NCBI RefSeq assembly: GCF_001577525.1
Contig: NZ_CP013015.1
Span: 1,391,935 to 1,441,090 of the forward strand
Reading direction: 5' to 3'
Length of the DNA: 49,156 bases
Origin: Candidatus Desulfofervidus auxilii
GTDB taxonomy: Bacteria; Desulfobacterota; Desulfofervidia; Desulfofervidales; Desulfofervidaceae
Positions within the stretch are counted from its first letter, which is position 1; the number at the start of each line of letters is the position of its first letter. Below, one piece after another: positions 8,112-16,276 of this stretch. The notes beneath the pieces were generated by a model. That model had not been told where the DNA came from, searched no databases, and saw only the letters and a program-made list of their open reading frames with translations. Both the position numbers and the translations under genes were made by a program.

Positions 8112-8927
8112 TTAGATTATTTTTTGACTGCCTTTAACGAGAGGGGTTTCAACGTTCTTTAATGCCCTAAAACCTCTTAGTATTTCCCTAAATTTCTTAT
8201 TTGTTACATTCACTTCTTTCAAAGTGGCCATTTTATCTTGCTTGTCTGCGTGAATCGCAGGTATCTCCAATATGTTAAATGAAGGATAAGACCTGCCCTT
8301 CAGCCTCCGAGATGTGGCTGTCCCTGCTGTGATAAGATAGGTATTCTCTAGCCTCCATGTCCAGGGCAAGTGCTTATGGCCTGAAAAAACAAAATTTACT
8401 CCCAACTCCATACAAATCTTTAGAACATCCCCTGCATCTGAGGGTATGTTTCTCTCCCTTCCTGTTCCAGGGATAGGAATAAGGTGATGATGCATGGCCA
8501 GTATTTTTACCTTGTTGTTTATGGATAATTTTTCTCTTATGAGCCCGTAGTTTTCCCGTCCTACATGTCCATCATCTATGTCTGGTTGACTGGAATCTAT
8601 CCCCAAAATCACTACTTTCTCATTTTCATAGTAAGGGCATCTTGTCCCAAAAATCTCCTCAAAAATTATATATCCCTCGTTTCTTGCATCATGATTGCCT
8701 GGTACTACTATTTTATTCTTCACCTTTATTCTATCGATATATGTCTTTGCCAATTCATATTCATGGACATATCCATCATCTGTAAGGTCACCTGTGATAA
8801 TAAGTATCTCTGGCATTTCAGAATTTAAGATATCAATAACATTTTCACCCCACTGCGAAACAAAATTTGGGCCTGTAATATGCAAATCAGAGACATGCGC
8901 TATTTTTATTTTTTCATCTTTGACCAT
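8112..8927 (-). CDS. Calcineurin-like metallophosphoesterase
   Basis: The 271-residue protein has the complete metal-binding set of the calcineurin-like phosphoesterase fold. These are D-x-H in HVSDLHITG near residue 16, GD in IITGDLTDDG, the GNHD box in VPGNHDARNE, a His in AMHHHLIP, and the closing GHKHLPW motif. It is close in size and plan to CpdA/Icc-type enzymes that cleave phosphodiesters, but the substrate cannot be read from sequence. No signal peptide is seen, so it should be cytoplasmic. A PHO-box-like site ends 22 bp upstream of the ATG (8949-8967), suggesting control together with the TonB system next door. No clear Shine-Dalgarno sequence precedes the ATG. Confidence 0.88.
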   Translation of the reverse strand: MVKDEKIKIAHVSDLHITGPNFVSQWGENVIDILNSEMPEILIITGDLTDDGYVHEYELAKTYIDRIKVKNKIVVPGNHDARNEGYIIFEEIFGTRCPYYENEKVVILGIDSSQPDIDDGHVGRENYGLIREKLSINNKVKILAMHHHLIPIPGTGRERNIPSDAGDVLKICMELGVNFVFSGHKHLPWTWRLENTYLITAGTATSRRLKGRSYPSFNILEIPAIHADKQDKMATLKEVNVTNKKFREILRGFRALKNVETPLVKGSQKII

Positions 8928-8948
8928 ATAAGAAATCTAAATCTTTTT

Positions 8949-8967
8949 TATTACAAAATGGTGCCAA
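8949..8967 (-). promoter_or_regulatory. PHO-box-like site upstream of the metallophosphoesterase
   Basis: On the minus strand the 19 bases read TTGGCACCATTTTGTAATA: two half-sites (TTGGCAC and TTGTAAT) repeated with an 11-bp period, as in PhoB-type boxes. The same layout occurs at 10873-10891 and 16177-16195. The flanking 40 bp here and at 16177 are also similar. Binding by a PhoB-type regulator is inferred. Confidence 0.5.
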
Positions 8968-9011
8968 AATGATTAAGATTTTGCGAAAGTTATATTATGG
9001 GCTTTAATCAC

Positions 9012-9048
9012 AAAAAAGAGAGAAAAAGCCATTTAGACTTTTTCCCTC
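9012..9048 (-). terminator. Terminator of the secreted beta-helix gene
   Basis: On the minus strand GAGGGAAAAAG (from 9048) pairs with CTTTTTCTCTC (to 9018), with one G-T pair, and runs into six T residues. It lies 24 bp after the stop codon of the gene ending at 9072. Confidence 0.7.
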
Positions 9049-9071
9049 AGACTTGATTCCTTAGATGTTCT

Positions 9072-10826
9072 CTAGAAAGTTTCTGAAAAACCCCAAAGGT
9101 AATAAGGTGAACTATTAAAATCAAAACTAGCCATATTGGTGCCGGTAGGAACTACCAACACCCATCCCCAATATGTCCCAGGAGACAGGGCTGATTTATT
9201 AAATTCTGGAAGTATTTCCTCATATACAGAATGTGTCTGATTTTTTCTCCAGGCAGATACTAAGGCCAGGTCAGTTACCAGATGAAACTGATTGTTTTCA
9301 TCTATAGAATACAAAGAACCATCAGGTAAGGAGATACCCAGATAGATATCTACTGGGGCAGAAAAGGTATGTAATCCTACCTTCACACTGGCCTTACCAT
9401 GTTCTACAAAACCATCAGACATAGGTCTTGCCAGTTTAGGATTGGGATGGGTATAAGGATAGTTTTGCGGAGAATAGATATAAGTATTAGGAGCAGTAGG
9501 AACAGGCATCTTAGCCAACTCACCACCTAAGGTCGTCCAGCCCTTTGTCCAGTCATACTGAGAATCAAAGGCTCCTATAAAGTCGGCATTTCCCACAAAG
9601 AAGCGATCTTGTGGCGGATTGGCAGCTCCGCTAAGGGCAGGAGACCCAGCCGAGGGACGTAAATCAGGATTTTGCCAGTCAGTGCTGTTGAGAAGAGGGT
9701 CAACCAAGCGGTTGTTTTGCATCATCTGGGTGACAAATTCCTTAGTAGTGAAAGGTGGGGTATAACCCTTCTCATCGCTCTCATCAGGGTTAAAGTTCTC
9801 TCCACCTAAATTGTTGTAGATGATATTATGATCAATTATCAGTTCACCGTTTTGAGCCCTGGCAAAGGTAGCTTCATTGTCAATGTCTACAGCGGCCTCT
9901 AAAAAGCCATAGATAATGGAATTTTGAAGGTTAAGTCGTGTTCCACGGCGAGGGAGTACCCCTTCGCCTTCTTCCTCAGGGATCTGATTATTGCCGATAA
10001 GGGTCATATTGTAAAGATCCGCCTTGGATATAGGCTGGGCATCATTGTCGGCCTTAAGATTATCAGCCTCAATGCCCCGCCGGCCCGCATCATTGGCTAA
10101 AAGGCCTACTATAAACTGGCCTTTGCCCTGATACCCATTTGTCCAGTCATACTGGTCATCAGTGCAATAAGTGACCAGGATGTTTCTGACATTAGCGTTG
10201 CCACCAAAAAACTCTATCCCATCGTCATCGTTGTGATCTATTTGAACATACTCAATGATGGTCTCATCACCGACACCCTGTAGAGTAAGGCCATTCCACT
10301 CATTTTCCCCATCTATCCGGAAACCACCGTATTCGATACGCACATAACGTAAGATACCACTGCTGTCATGCGGATCACACCCGCCATATTCGCCCATGCC
10401 GGCCTCTCCCACTACTGTCACATCCTCTATCGGTGCAGGACAAAGGACCCCAGTTGCATTTGTTGTTCCGTAGCCATTAATAGATATCCCGCCCCAGTCG
10501 CCTCTTGCTGGGTTTTCTGAAGCACTGGTAAACACGATAGGTTCTTCAGGGGTTCCTATGGCTATAATCTTTGCCCCCCGATCGATGATTAAGGCACTCC
10601 GAGGTTGGCAATATATTTTTGTGCCAGGCTTTATGGTAAGAACACAAGGTGCTTTTACTATGGTATTAGCCTCAAGAAATACCTCACCTTCCCAGGTGGT
10701 ATCTTCAGCGATAATCCCTCCTACCCTAGTCTGGGCAGGTGCCTGGACCAACCACAAAAGACATAACACAATACTAAGAACAAGCCCTTTAAAAGGATAA
10801 CCTCGTAACAAACCTTTACTCACCAT
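9072..10826 (-). CDS. Secreted beta-helix-like protein linked to a TonB receptor
   Basis: The 584-residue product begins with a signal peptide (hydrophobic segment near 14-30, probable cleavage after APAQ). It continues with short repeating strands typical of a right-handed parallel beta-helix (GLTLQGVGDETIIEYVQID, GIEFFGGNANVRNI, LNLQNSIIYG). The C-terminal part of about 150 residues is a separate beta-rich domain. No catalytic motif is recognised. Beta-helix proteins of this style are often encoded beside TonB receptors, as here, and are probably exported and outer-membrane associated; the exact role is unknown. GGAGG precedes the ATG. It has its own PHO-box-like site 47 bp upstream and its own terminator, so it can be expressed apart from the receptor operon. 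Confidence 0.72.
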   Translation of the reverse strand: MVSKGLLRGYPFKGLVLSIVLCLLWLVQAPAQTRVGGIIAEDTTWEGEVFLEANTIVKAPCVLTIKPGTKIYCQPRSALIIDRGAKIIAIGTPEEPIVFTSASENPARGDWGGISINGYGTTNATGVLCPAPIEDVTVVGEAGMGEYGGCDPHDSSGILRYVRIEYGGFRIDGENEWNGLTLQGVGDETIIEYVQIDHNDDDGIEFFGGNANVRNILVTYCTDDQYDWTNGYQGKGQFIVGLLANDAGRRGIEADNLKADNDAQPISKADLYNMTLIGNNQIPEEEGEGVLPRRGTRLNLQNSIIYGFLEAAVDIDNEATFARAQNGELIIDHNIIYNNLGGENFNPDESDEKGYTPPFTTKEFVTQMMQNNRLVDPLLNSTDWQNPDLRPSAGSPALSGAANPPQDRFFVGNADFIGAFDSQYDWTKGWTTLGGELAKMPVPTAPNTYIYSPQNYPYTHPNPKLARPMSDGFVEHGKASVKVGLHTFSAPVDIYLGISLPDGSLYSIDENNQFHLVTDLALVSAWRKNQTHSVYEEILPEFNKSALSPGTYWGWVLVVPTGTNMASFDFNSSPYYLWGFSETF

Positions 10827-10872
10827 AACAACACCTCCTATTTAATATTTGCCTGAATAAATACCAATTTTT

Positions 10873-10891
10873 TGTTACAAAAGTTTGACAT
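10873..10891 (-). promoter_or_regulatory. PHO-box-like site upstream of the secreted beta-helix gene
   Basis: The minus strand reads ATGTCAAACTTTTGTAACA: half-sites ATGTCAA and TTGTAAC with an 11-bp period. It lies in the gap after the receptor gene, 47 bp before the next start codon, where a promoter would be expected. TGTCA is the core of the classical PHO half-site, which makes this the best match of the three. Confidence 0.5.
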
Positions 10892-10924
10892 TCCTGTAGC
10901 TTTTTATTAACAAAGATATAGCTA

Positions 10925-13819
10925 TTAAAAGTACCTTGATAATCCGATAGAGAAAGAGACCCCCTCCTTATAGCGCTGGTAGATTCTATCTCCTTGTGTA
11001 AATTCAACCTGCTCATTAAGCAGGTTCTTGGCTGTAAATTTTAATTCCCAGGGGCCGAAGTTCTTTTTTACTAGAAAGTCCAGCCAGTGGGTGGGTTCTT
11101 CATAAATGTCTGGAAGACCATAGGCCGCTGCGGCATAAAGGCGTTTTCCTATGTAGTTATAAAGTAGGCGAATGGTAAGGTTTCGATCAGGGTTAGTGTA
11201 GTCAAAGACAAGGTTAATAATATGATCGGATTGTCCGTGAAGAGGCCGCTTGGCAGCGGTCATAATGGGTGTTATATCAGACCCCATTTCCACCTTTGAG
11301 TAGGTATAGGTGTAATTGAAATTAGTGGTCAGATTAGTAAACAGGGGATGGATAAAGCCTAGCCCTTTTCTAATCTCAAGTTCTAGCCCTGTAGCATAAC
11401 CTGACTTAGCATTAATGTAATACCTTCGCGTGCCCGCCGAGGTAGCTTCCTGAACCCTCTCAATAGGCTTAGTTATGTCTTTATAAAAAAAGCTTACTGC
11501 TTGAAGCTCGTAAACACTGGGGAACCACTCCAAACGAATGTCAAAGTTCCTAAAATTTGCCGTTTTTAGGTCCGGATTGCCCACTACTGTTTCTGTCTCT
11601 GCCACATCATAGTATTCAAATTCAGACAACTCCCGAAGCTGGGGACGGTTTACGGTCTCTGAATAGCTCCCACGCAGGTTCATTGTATCTGTTAATGAAA
11701 AAGTCACATTGATGGCCGGAAAGACATCATCATCACTGAGTTTGGCCACAACAGCTTCTTCAGGATCAAAGGGATTAAAGGTTGCCACCTCTATGTCATC
11801 TGCCTCAAATCTTATACCTCCAACAGTACGCAACTTATCAAACAGTAGGAGGTCCAACATAGCATAGGTCGCCACGTTTCGCTCCCAGGCATCATAGGCA
11901 TCCGTTGACCTTGTGGTTTCTTCTAACCACCAACCGTTGCGGACCTTAAAATTCTCAGGGGCATAGAGAGACTGAGGGTCTAGACTAAGATCTACATCCA
12001 GAATTCCTGGGCCCCGTCTGATGTGAAACCGCCTGTAGGTAAAATCCCTGTCCTGATAGGTGTAAGAGAAACCCCATTTTAACTTGGTAGGTATCTTGAT
12101 GAGGTTCTCAAGGTCTAGTTTCCAGTCCAGTCCTGTATCCCAGCGGTATTCACCAAGGTCAGCAAAATATCTGGTACCACTTCGGGGAGAATCCATCCAG
12201 AGGGTTGGCTCGCCAGCCTCCCTATCATAGAAGTACTGAACTTCTCGTTGGTCAGGTTCTTCTAGCCCTGTCTTTGAGTAGCTAACTCGCCAGTTAATGT
12301 CACTTTTGCCAAAGGATATGTGGTGGTTTCCCAAAAGCTGCCCCTGGTAAATATACTCCTCGCACCACTTAAGACGTCTATCCCAGATATCCTGACCCCA
12401 AGTCTCATGGTATCCGAAGTACTCCCGAACCTGATCATTGGACTTACGCTGGTAGAAGTTTTTAAAAGAGAATTTGTGCTGGGGAGACAGCTCAAAGCCT
12501 ACATTCAAAATTCCTCCCCAATCAACCTTCTTCTCATATGTATTAAAGGTGAAGTCTGCAAGGATCTTTTGGCGACCCTGATAACCCATACTGTACCATT
12601 TGCGCTCTTCATCTTCTATGGTCTGGAATTTGCGACCGTAATGAAGGTTGAGGAAATAGCCAAACTTTTTAACCTTGTTTCCAATTTCAAAACCAAATCC
12701 CTGGGAAGGATAGGCAGTAATTTCGCTGGGATTCCAAATATTTTCAAATGCCCTGCCAAACTTTACTATCTCTTCTGGGCTGAAGCCCTCACCGGTAATA
12801 TCAAGTGGCTTTATGAATTCTGATGGTATTTCATCGGGAATATCTCTGGTTCCGTCATCAAATCCCAACCAGTCCCAGTTTCCACCGTTATATTGCTTAA
12901 AGGCCTTAAATGTGGTTCGACTGTTATAGCCTGTGGAAAGGGAGAACTTCATTTTAAAGGTGTCAGGATAGTCCTTGGTTTCAATCTGGACAAGACCGCC
13001 GGAGAACTCAGCGGGGAGGTCAGGAGTATAGGATTTGGCTACATTGATAGATTCTACAATAGTTGCAGGAAAAAGGTCTAAGGGTACTATTTTCTTTTCA
13101 GGCTCTGGAGAAGCAAGGCAGGTCTTATCAAGAGTTGTCTTTGAATAGCGGTCACCAAGGCCTCTTACAAAGACATATTTTTTCTTAACCACAGATATAC
13201 CGGTCACCCTTCTAACTACTTCGGCCACATCTGCATCAGGTTGTTTTTTTATAACTTCGCTGCTAACACGATCAGTAATGGCAGGTGCCTTTTTACGGAG
13301 AATAAGCTGGGTGGCCTCAGTGGCCCTTTCAGGTTCAGCCACTACCTCTACCACTTCTATCTTTTCCTCTTTTCTTGGTTCAAGGGAGATATCTAACCTT
13401 GTTACTTTGCCAGGCCTAACTACTACATTTTTGATTCTCTGTCCTTGATAAAGGGGATAAAAGACTCTAATTTCATATTTACCCTCAGGCAACTCCAGGC
13501 GAAACTTTCCATCTAGGTCTGTAAAGACCTTTTTGCCTGTTTCTACCACCTCTACCCCGGCTTCGATAAGGGTTTCACCTGTATTTTTGTCCAAGACTAC
13601 CCCACTTATAATACCGCTCTTTTCTTCCTTTGCCTGCCCGCCATCGCTACCTGCCCGCCAATGCCTGTTTGCCTCGTTCTCCTGCACGACGATGGGCCTG
13701 CCTGCCATCGCTTTGCTCAGGCAGGCAGGCAGGCGCTCAGGCGTTAGCAGGCGGGGCTGACTAAAGGCAAATGAAGGCATAAACAAGAGAAACATCAACA
13801 GCCAAAGTAGCTTTTTCAC
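10925..13819 (-). CDS. TonB-dependent outer membrane receptor
   Basis: The 964-residue protein starts with a signal peptide (residues 1-20, FAFSQ). A carboxypeptidase-regulatory-like domain follows at about 69-152 (SGVVLDKNTGETLIEAGVEV, TDLDGKFRLELPEGKYEIRV). Then come a plug domain (about 185-290, with VRGLGDRYSKTTLD and FSGGLVQIETKDYP) and a 22-strand-type barrel ending in SIGLSRYF with the terminal aromatic residue expected for outer membrane insertion. Its ligand is not evident. PHO-box-like sites around it suggest a phosphorus compound, which is an inference. Oddly, residues 23-68 are encoded by a GC-rich palindromic repeat (see 13620-13757) inserted in frame between signal peptide and first domain. 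It lies last but one in the tonB-exbB-exbD-exbD order, 18 bp after exbD. Confidence 0.92.
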   Translation of the reverse strand: MKKLLWLLMFLLFMPSFAFSQPRLLTPERLPACLSKAMAGRPIVVQENEANRHWRAGSDGGQAKEEKSGIISGVVLDKNTGETLIEAGVEVVETGKKVFTDLDGKFRLELPEGKYEIRVFYPLYQGQRIKNVVVRPGKVTRLDISLEPRKEEKIEVVEVVAEPERATEATQLILRKKAPAITDRVSSEVIKKQPDADVAEVVRRVTGISVVKKKYVFVRGLGDRYSKTTLDKTCLASPEPEKKIVPLDLFPATIVESINVAKSYTPDLPAEFSGGLVQIETKDYPDTFKMKFSLSTGYNSRTTFKAFKQYNGGNWDWLGFDDGTRDIPDEIPSEFIKPLDITGEGFSPEEIVKFGRAFENIWNPSEITAYPSQGFGFEIGNKVKKFGYFLNLHYGRKFQTIEDEERKWYSMGYQGRQKILADFTFNTYEKKVDWGGILNVGFELSPQHKFSFKNFYQRKSNDQVREYFGYHETWGQDIWDRRLKWCEEYIYQGQLLGNHHISFGKSDINWRVSYSKTGLEEPDQREVQYFYDREAGEPTLWMDSPRSGTRYFADLGEYRWDTGLDWKLDLENLIKIPTKLKWGFSYTYQDRDFTYRRFHIRRGPGILDVDLSLDPQSLYAPENFKVRNGWWLEETTRSTDAYDAWERNVATYAMLDLLLFDKLRTVGGIRFEADDIEVATFNPFDPEEAVVAKLSDDDVFPAINVTFSLTDTMNLRGSYSETVNRPQLRELSEFEYYDVAETETVVGNPDLKTANFRNFDIRLEWFPSVYELQAVSFFYKDITKPIERVQEATSAGTRRYYINAKSGYATGLELEIRKGLGFIHPLFTNLTTNFNYTYTYSKVEMGSDITPIMTAAKRPLHGQSDHIINLVFDYTNPDRNLTIRLLYNYIGKRLYAAAAYGLPDIYEEPTHWLDFLVKKNFGPWELKFTAKNLLNEQVEFTQGDRIYQRYKEGVSFSIGLSRYF
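13620..13757. repeat. GC-rich palindromic repeat lying in frame inside the receptor gene
   Basis: A block full of the words GCCTGCC, GGCAGGCAGGCAGG and CCCGCC, of the same family as the intergenic palindromes of this window, lies within the coding sequence. It is translated without stops as residues 23-68 of the receptor. It falls in the linker between signal peptide and the first folded domain, where an insertion would be tolerated. Confidence 0.7.
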
Positions 13820-13837
13820 TGGAGCCTCTTGAGAATT

Positions 13838-14278
13838 TTAATTTTTGGCCAAAGGTTTTGTTAATACAGCAATAGTCACAGCCCCGCCTTCTCTAGCTCT
13901 ATCCATTACCTCCACCGCGAAACCGTAATTGGCATGGTCTTCTATATCTACAAAAAGCACATGGTCATCTCGGGCCGCAAACACCCTTTTTAGGCGTTGG
14001 GGAAGTTCCTCTAATGAAACCTTTACATTTCCATTTATTAAAAGTTTGTTTTTAGGTAATATACAAAGCACTAAGGGTTCTTCGGTGTTTGTTTTGGATT
14101 CTTGCTTCACTTCTTTTTTCTCTTGTTCCGGAATATGAACCCAAAACTGCCTTACCAATAAAGGAGTAATTACCATAAAGATGATTAAAAGCACTAACAC
14201 TACATCTACTAAAGGAGTGACGTTTATTTCTGGCCTCACTCCCTTATTTTTATTTCCTGAATATAAATCCACTCCCAT
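13838..14278 (-). CDS. exbD: ExbD/TolR-type biopolymer transport protein (second copy)
   Basis: A 146-residue inner membrane protein that works with ExbB to pass proton-motive force to TonB. The single membrane helix near 22-44 carries the essential aspartate in INVTPLVDVVLVLLIIF; the rest is a periplasmic domain of about 100 residues. It is the second of two adjacent exbD genes, starting one base after the first ends. The helix wording is nearly the same in both copies while the periplasmic domains differ, which suggests a heteromeric ExbD arrangement. Confidence 0.92.
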   Translation of the reverse strand: MGVDLYSGNKNKGVRPEINVTPLVDVVLVLLIIFMVITPLLVRQFWVHIPEQEKKEVKQESKTNTEEPLVLCILPKNKLLINGNVKVSLEELPQRLKRVFAARDDHVLFVDIEDHANYGFAVEVMDRAREGGAVTIAVLTKPLAKN

Positions 14279-14279
14279 T

Positions 14280-14699
14280 TTAGCCCTGTTCCTTATGCTT
14301 ATGTTTATGACCTACCACCAATCCCGTGCCTTTGAATCCCAGTAATTTAGCCTTTTGTAGCACAGGGCGTATCTTTCCAAATTCTAAAGATGCATCGGCC
14401 TTTAAAGTCAGACGTCTGTTTGGGGTTTCTTGCCGAACCTGTCTTAATTTATCCTCTAAGGCTTCAAGTGTTGGATAAATTTGCTCTTTTATATAGTAAT
14501 ACCCATCAGCAGTGATAATTACACAAACAGGTTCATAACTCATTTTGGCCTTGGGATCAGGATGAAATACTGCAGGTAGCTTTACCTGAAATTTTTCTAG
14601 CATCTTTGGGGTAAGCACCATAAAGATGATTAAAAGCACTAGCACTACATCTACAAGCGGTGTTACATTAATGTAAGGACTAAGGGACCTCCTTTGCAC
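14280..14699 (-). CDS. exbD: ExbD/TolR-type biopolymer transport protein (first copy)
   Basis: Inner membrane partner of ExbB, with the helix motif INVTPLVDVVLVLLIIF and a periplasmic domain rich in KADASLEFGK-like strands. A TTG at 14723 would extend the frame by eight codons. The GTG at 14699 is preferred because GGAGG (minus strand, plus-strand 14706-14710) lies six bases before it. With that start the protein has 139 residues and overlaps the end of exbB by 20 bp, implying coupled translation. Confidence 0.9.
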   Translation of the reverse strand: MQRRSLSPYINVTPLVDVVLVLLIIFMVLTPKMLEKFQVKLPAVFHPDPKAKMSYEPVCVIITADGYYYIKEQIYPTLEALEDKLRQVRQETPNRRLTLKADASLEFGKIRPVLQKAKLLGFKGTGLVVGHKHKHKEQG

Positions 14700-15336
14700 T
14701 TTTATCCTCCATTTTATCCACAATCTCCTGGGCTATATTCTTTAAAAATATTTCTTCCTTTTCTATTTTTCCTGAAAGATAATGAAAGGCAATGACTGCT
14801 GGAATGGCGACAAATAATCCTAGGGCAGTTTCTACCAGGGCCTCGGCAATACCGGCTGAAACAGCTGCCAGTCCACCAGAACCTGTTTTAGCTATGCCTT
14901 CAAAGGCAGAAATAATCCCAATTACTGTCCCTAATAGACCCACAAAGGGGGCTACAGAACCTACCGTAGAAAGAATGCCAAATCCCTGTCGCATCTCCTG
15001 GGATAGATTTTCCACATACTGCCCCAATCTTTTAGCTACCCTTTCAGGTCTTTTATGGGCTAAATAGTGCCTTATTTCCATACTTACTAAACGGGCGGCA
15101 TAACTTGCCTGAAATTTAGAAGCAAGATTGAGGGCCGCCTCAAAATTTGGATTATTGAGAATAGGTTCTAATTTTCTTATAAACTCCTTTGATTTCCTCT
15201 GGTGGCGAAATAAGACAAAACATCGGTCTATAAATACCGATAAGGACATAAGCCCCATAATAATCAAACACAAGGCCACCATCTTTGCCAGGGGGCTCAT
15301 GGTATGCCAGATATGGGCCCAATTTAGCTCCATCAC
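14680..15336 (-). CDS. exbB: ExbB/TolQ/MotA-type proton channel protein
   Basis: The 218-residue protein has three membrane helices (near 17-36, 110-132 and 155-177). It carries the family signature PFVGLLGTVIGIISAFEGI followed by GIAEALVETALGLFVAIPAV. It forms the proton channel that, with ExbD, energises TonB. It lies seven bases downstream of tonB and overlaps the following exbD. A shift to TolQ function is unlikely since no tolA, tolB or pal genes are near. Confidence 0.94.
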   Translation of the reverse strand: MMELNWAHIWHTMSPLAKMVALCLIIMGLMSLSVFIDRCFVLFRHQRKSKEFIRKLEPILNNPNFEAALNLASKFQASYAARLVSMEIRHYLAHKRPERVAKRLGQYVENLSQEMRQGFGILSTVGSVAPFVGLLGTVIGIISAFEGIAKTGSGGLAAVSAGIAEALVETALGLFVAIPAVIAFHYLSGKIEKEEIFLKNIAQEIVDKMEDKSAKEVP

Positions 15337-15343
15337 TATCTCC

Positions 15344-16132
15344 TCATGTCTTTATTTTGAAAGGAATCTTTATAATCCGATACACACAAATGGGTTTACC
15401 TTGATAAATGGCAGGACGATATCGCCAACGTTTCACTGCTGCAATGGCAGCTGCAGCAAAAGGCTCCTTGCCTCTTAAAACTTCCGCTTTAGTTACCTGT
15501 CCTTTTTCATCAATGATTACCTTGAGGATAACTAGCCCATTAAGCCCTTTAATCTTTGCTTCTAAAGGGTATTGGGGCAAAGGATTATCAGGATAGGGTT
15601 GGGGAGGAATGGCATTTTCTGGCAAACGAATGGGTTCCAGTTCTGTCTCTGCCCCAGCTACTCCACCTTCCAGCCCAAGAGGATCTGCCTTTGAAGGGCT
15701 ATAATTCCCATATACCGCTACACCTTTGTCTTGGCTTGGATCCGCTTCCTTCGGAGGTATCTTAGGAACCTCGGTAGGGGCTACCAATTTTTTAGTTATA
15801 GGTTTATCTATTTTTTTTACTTTTAAGTGTTTGGGAATAAAAGGAGTGCCTACCTTTGCCCTTTGAATGGAGTGTTTCTTTACTATGGAAACGGATTTTT
15901 TCTCTATTTTCGGTTTGATTATAACAGGTTTTGGCTTTTTAACAATTTTTTCTACAAATTTTACATCCACTTTAGTTTGACTAAACGGATTAATACTCAC
16001 TGGGGTTGGAGAGTTGATACTCAAAATGAATACACCCAATGCCAAATAAAACATGCCAGACAAAAATACGGAAATAATCCGTCTTTTAAAAGAAACAGTC
16101 CCTTCTTTTATTATCCCTATCTCCCCTAACAT
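15344..16132 (-). CDS. tonB: Energy transducer TonB
   Basis: A 262-residue protein with the classic plan. There is a short cytoplasmic start, one membrane anchor (about 22-41), a long Pro/Lys-rich periplasm-spanning linker (KKPKPVIIKPKIEKK and on) and a C-terminal TonB domain. That domain contains LNGLVILKVIIDEKGQVTKA and AIAAVKRWRYRPAIYQGK. It contacts the TonB box of the receptor encoded in the same operon. AAGGAGGGG directly precedes the ATG. It is the first gene of the operon, and a PHO-box-like site lies 45 bp upstream. Confidence 0.94.
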   Translation of the reverse strand: MLGEIGIIKEGTVSFKRRIISVFLSGMFYLALGVFILSINSPTPVSINPFSQTKVDVKFVEKIVKKPKPVIIKPKIEKKSVSIVKKHSIQRAKVGTPFIPKHLKVKKIDKPITKKLVAPTEVPKIPPKEADPSQDKGVAVYGNYSPSKADPLGLEGGVAGAETELEPIRLPENAIPPQPYPDNPLPQYPLEAKIKGLNGLVILKVIIDEKGQVTKAEVLRGKEPFAAAAIAAVKRWRYRPAIYQGKPICVYRIIKIPFKIKT

Positions 16133-16176
16133 AACCCCTCCTTGATCGTAAATTTAAAAGAGATTTAGACCAGTTT

Positions 16177-16195
16177 TGTTACAAAATGATGTCAA
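16177..16195 (-). promoter_or_regulatory. PHO-box-like site upstream of tonB (divergent to the response regulator)
   Basis: The minus strand reads TTGACATCATTTTGTAACA, half-sites TTGACAT and TTGTAAC with an 11-bp period. It sits in the 144-bp gap between tonB and the divergent PhoB-family regulator gene, the usual place for control of one or both. Similarity to the site at 8949 extends over about 40 bp. Confidence 0.5.
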
Positions 16196-16276
16196 AATAA
16201 TTAATTTTTGGCAAAAATTCTCGAAATGGAGGTTTATACCTTGACGGGAAGGGTTTGTGTGTTAAATTTTTTAACA

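Noticed and set aside
12320-12823. 167-codon plus-strand frame inside the receptor gene
   Set aside because: It is antisense to a well-supported long gene, with no ribosome site and no family features.
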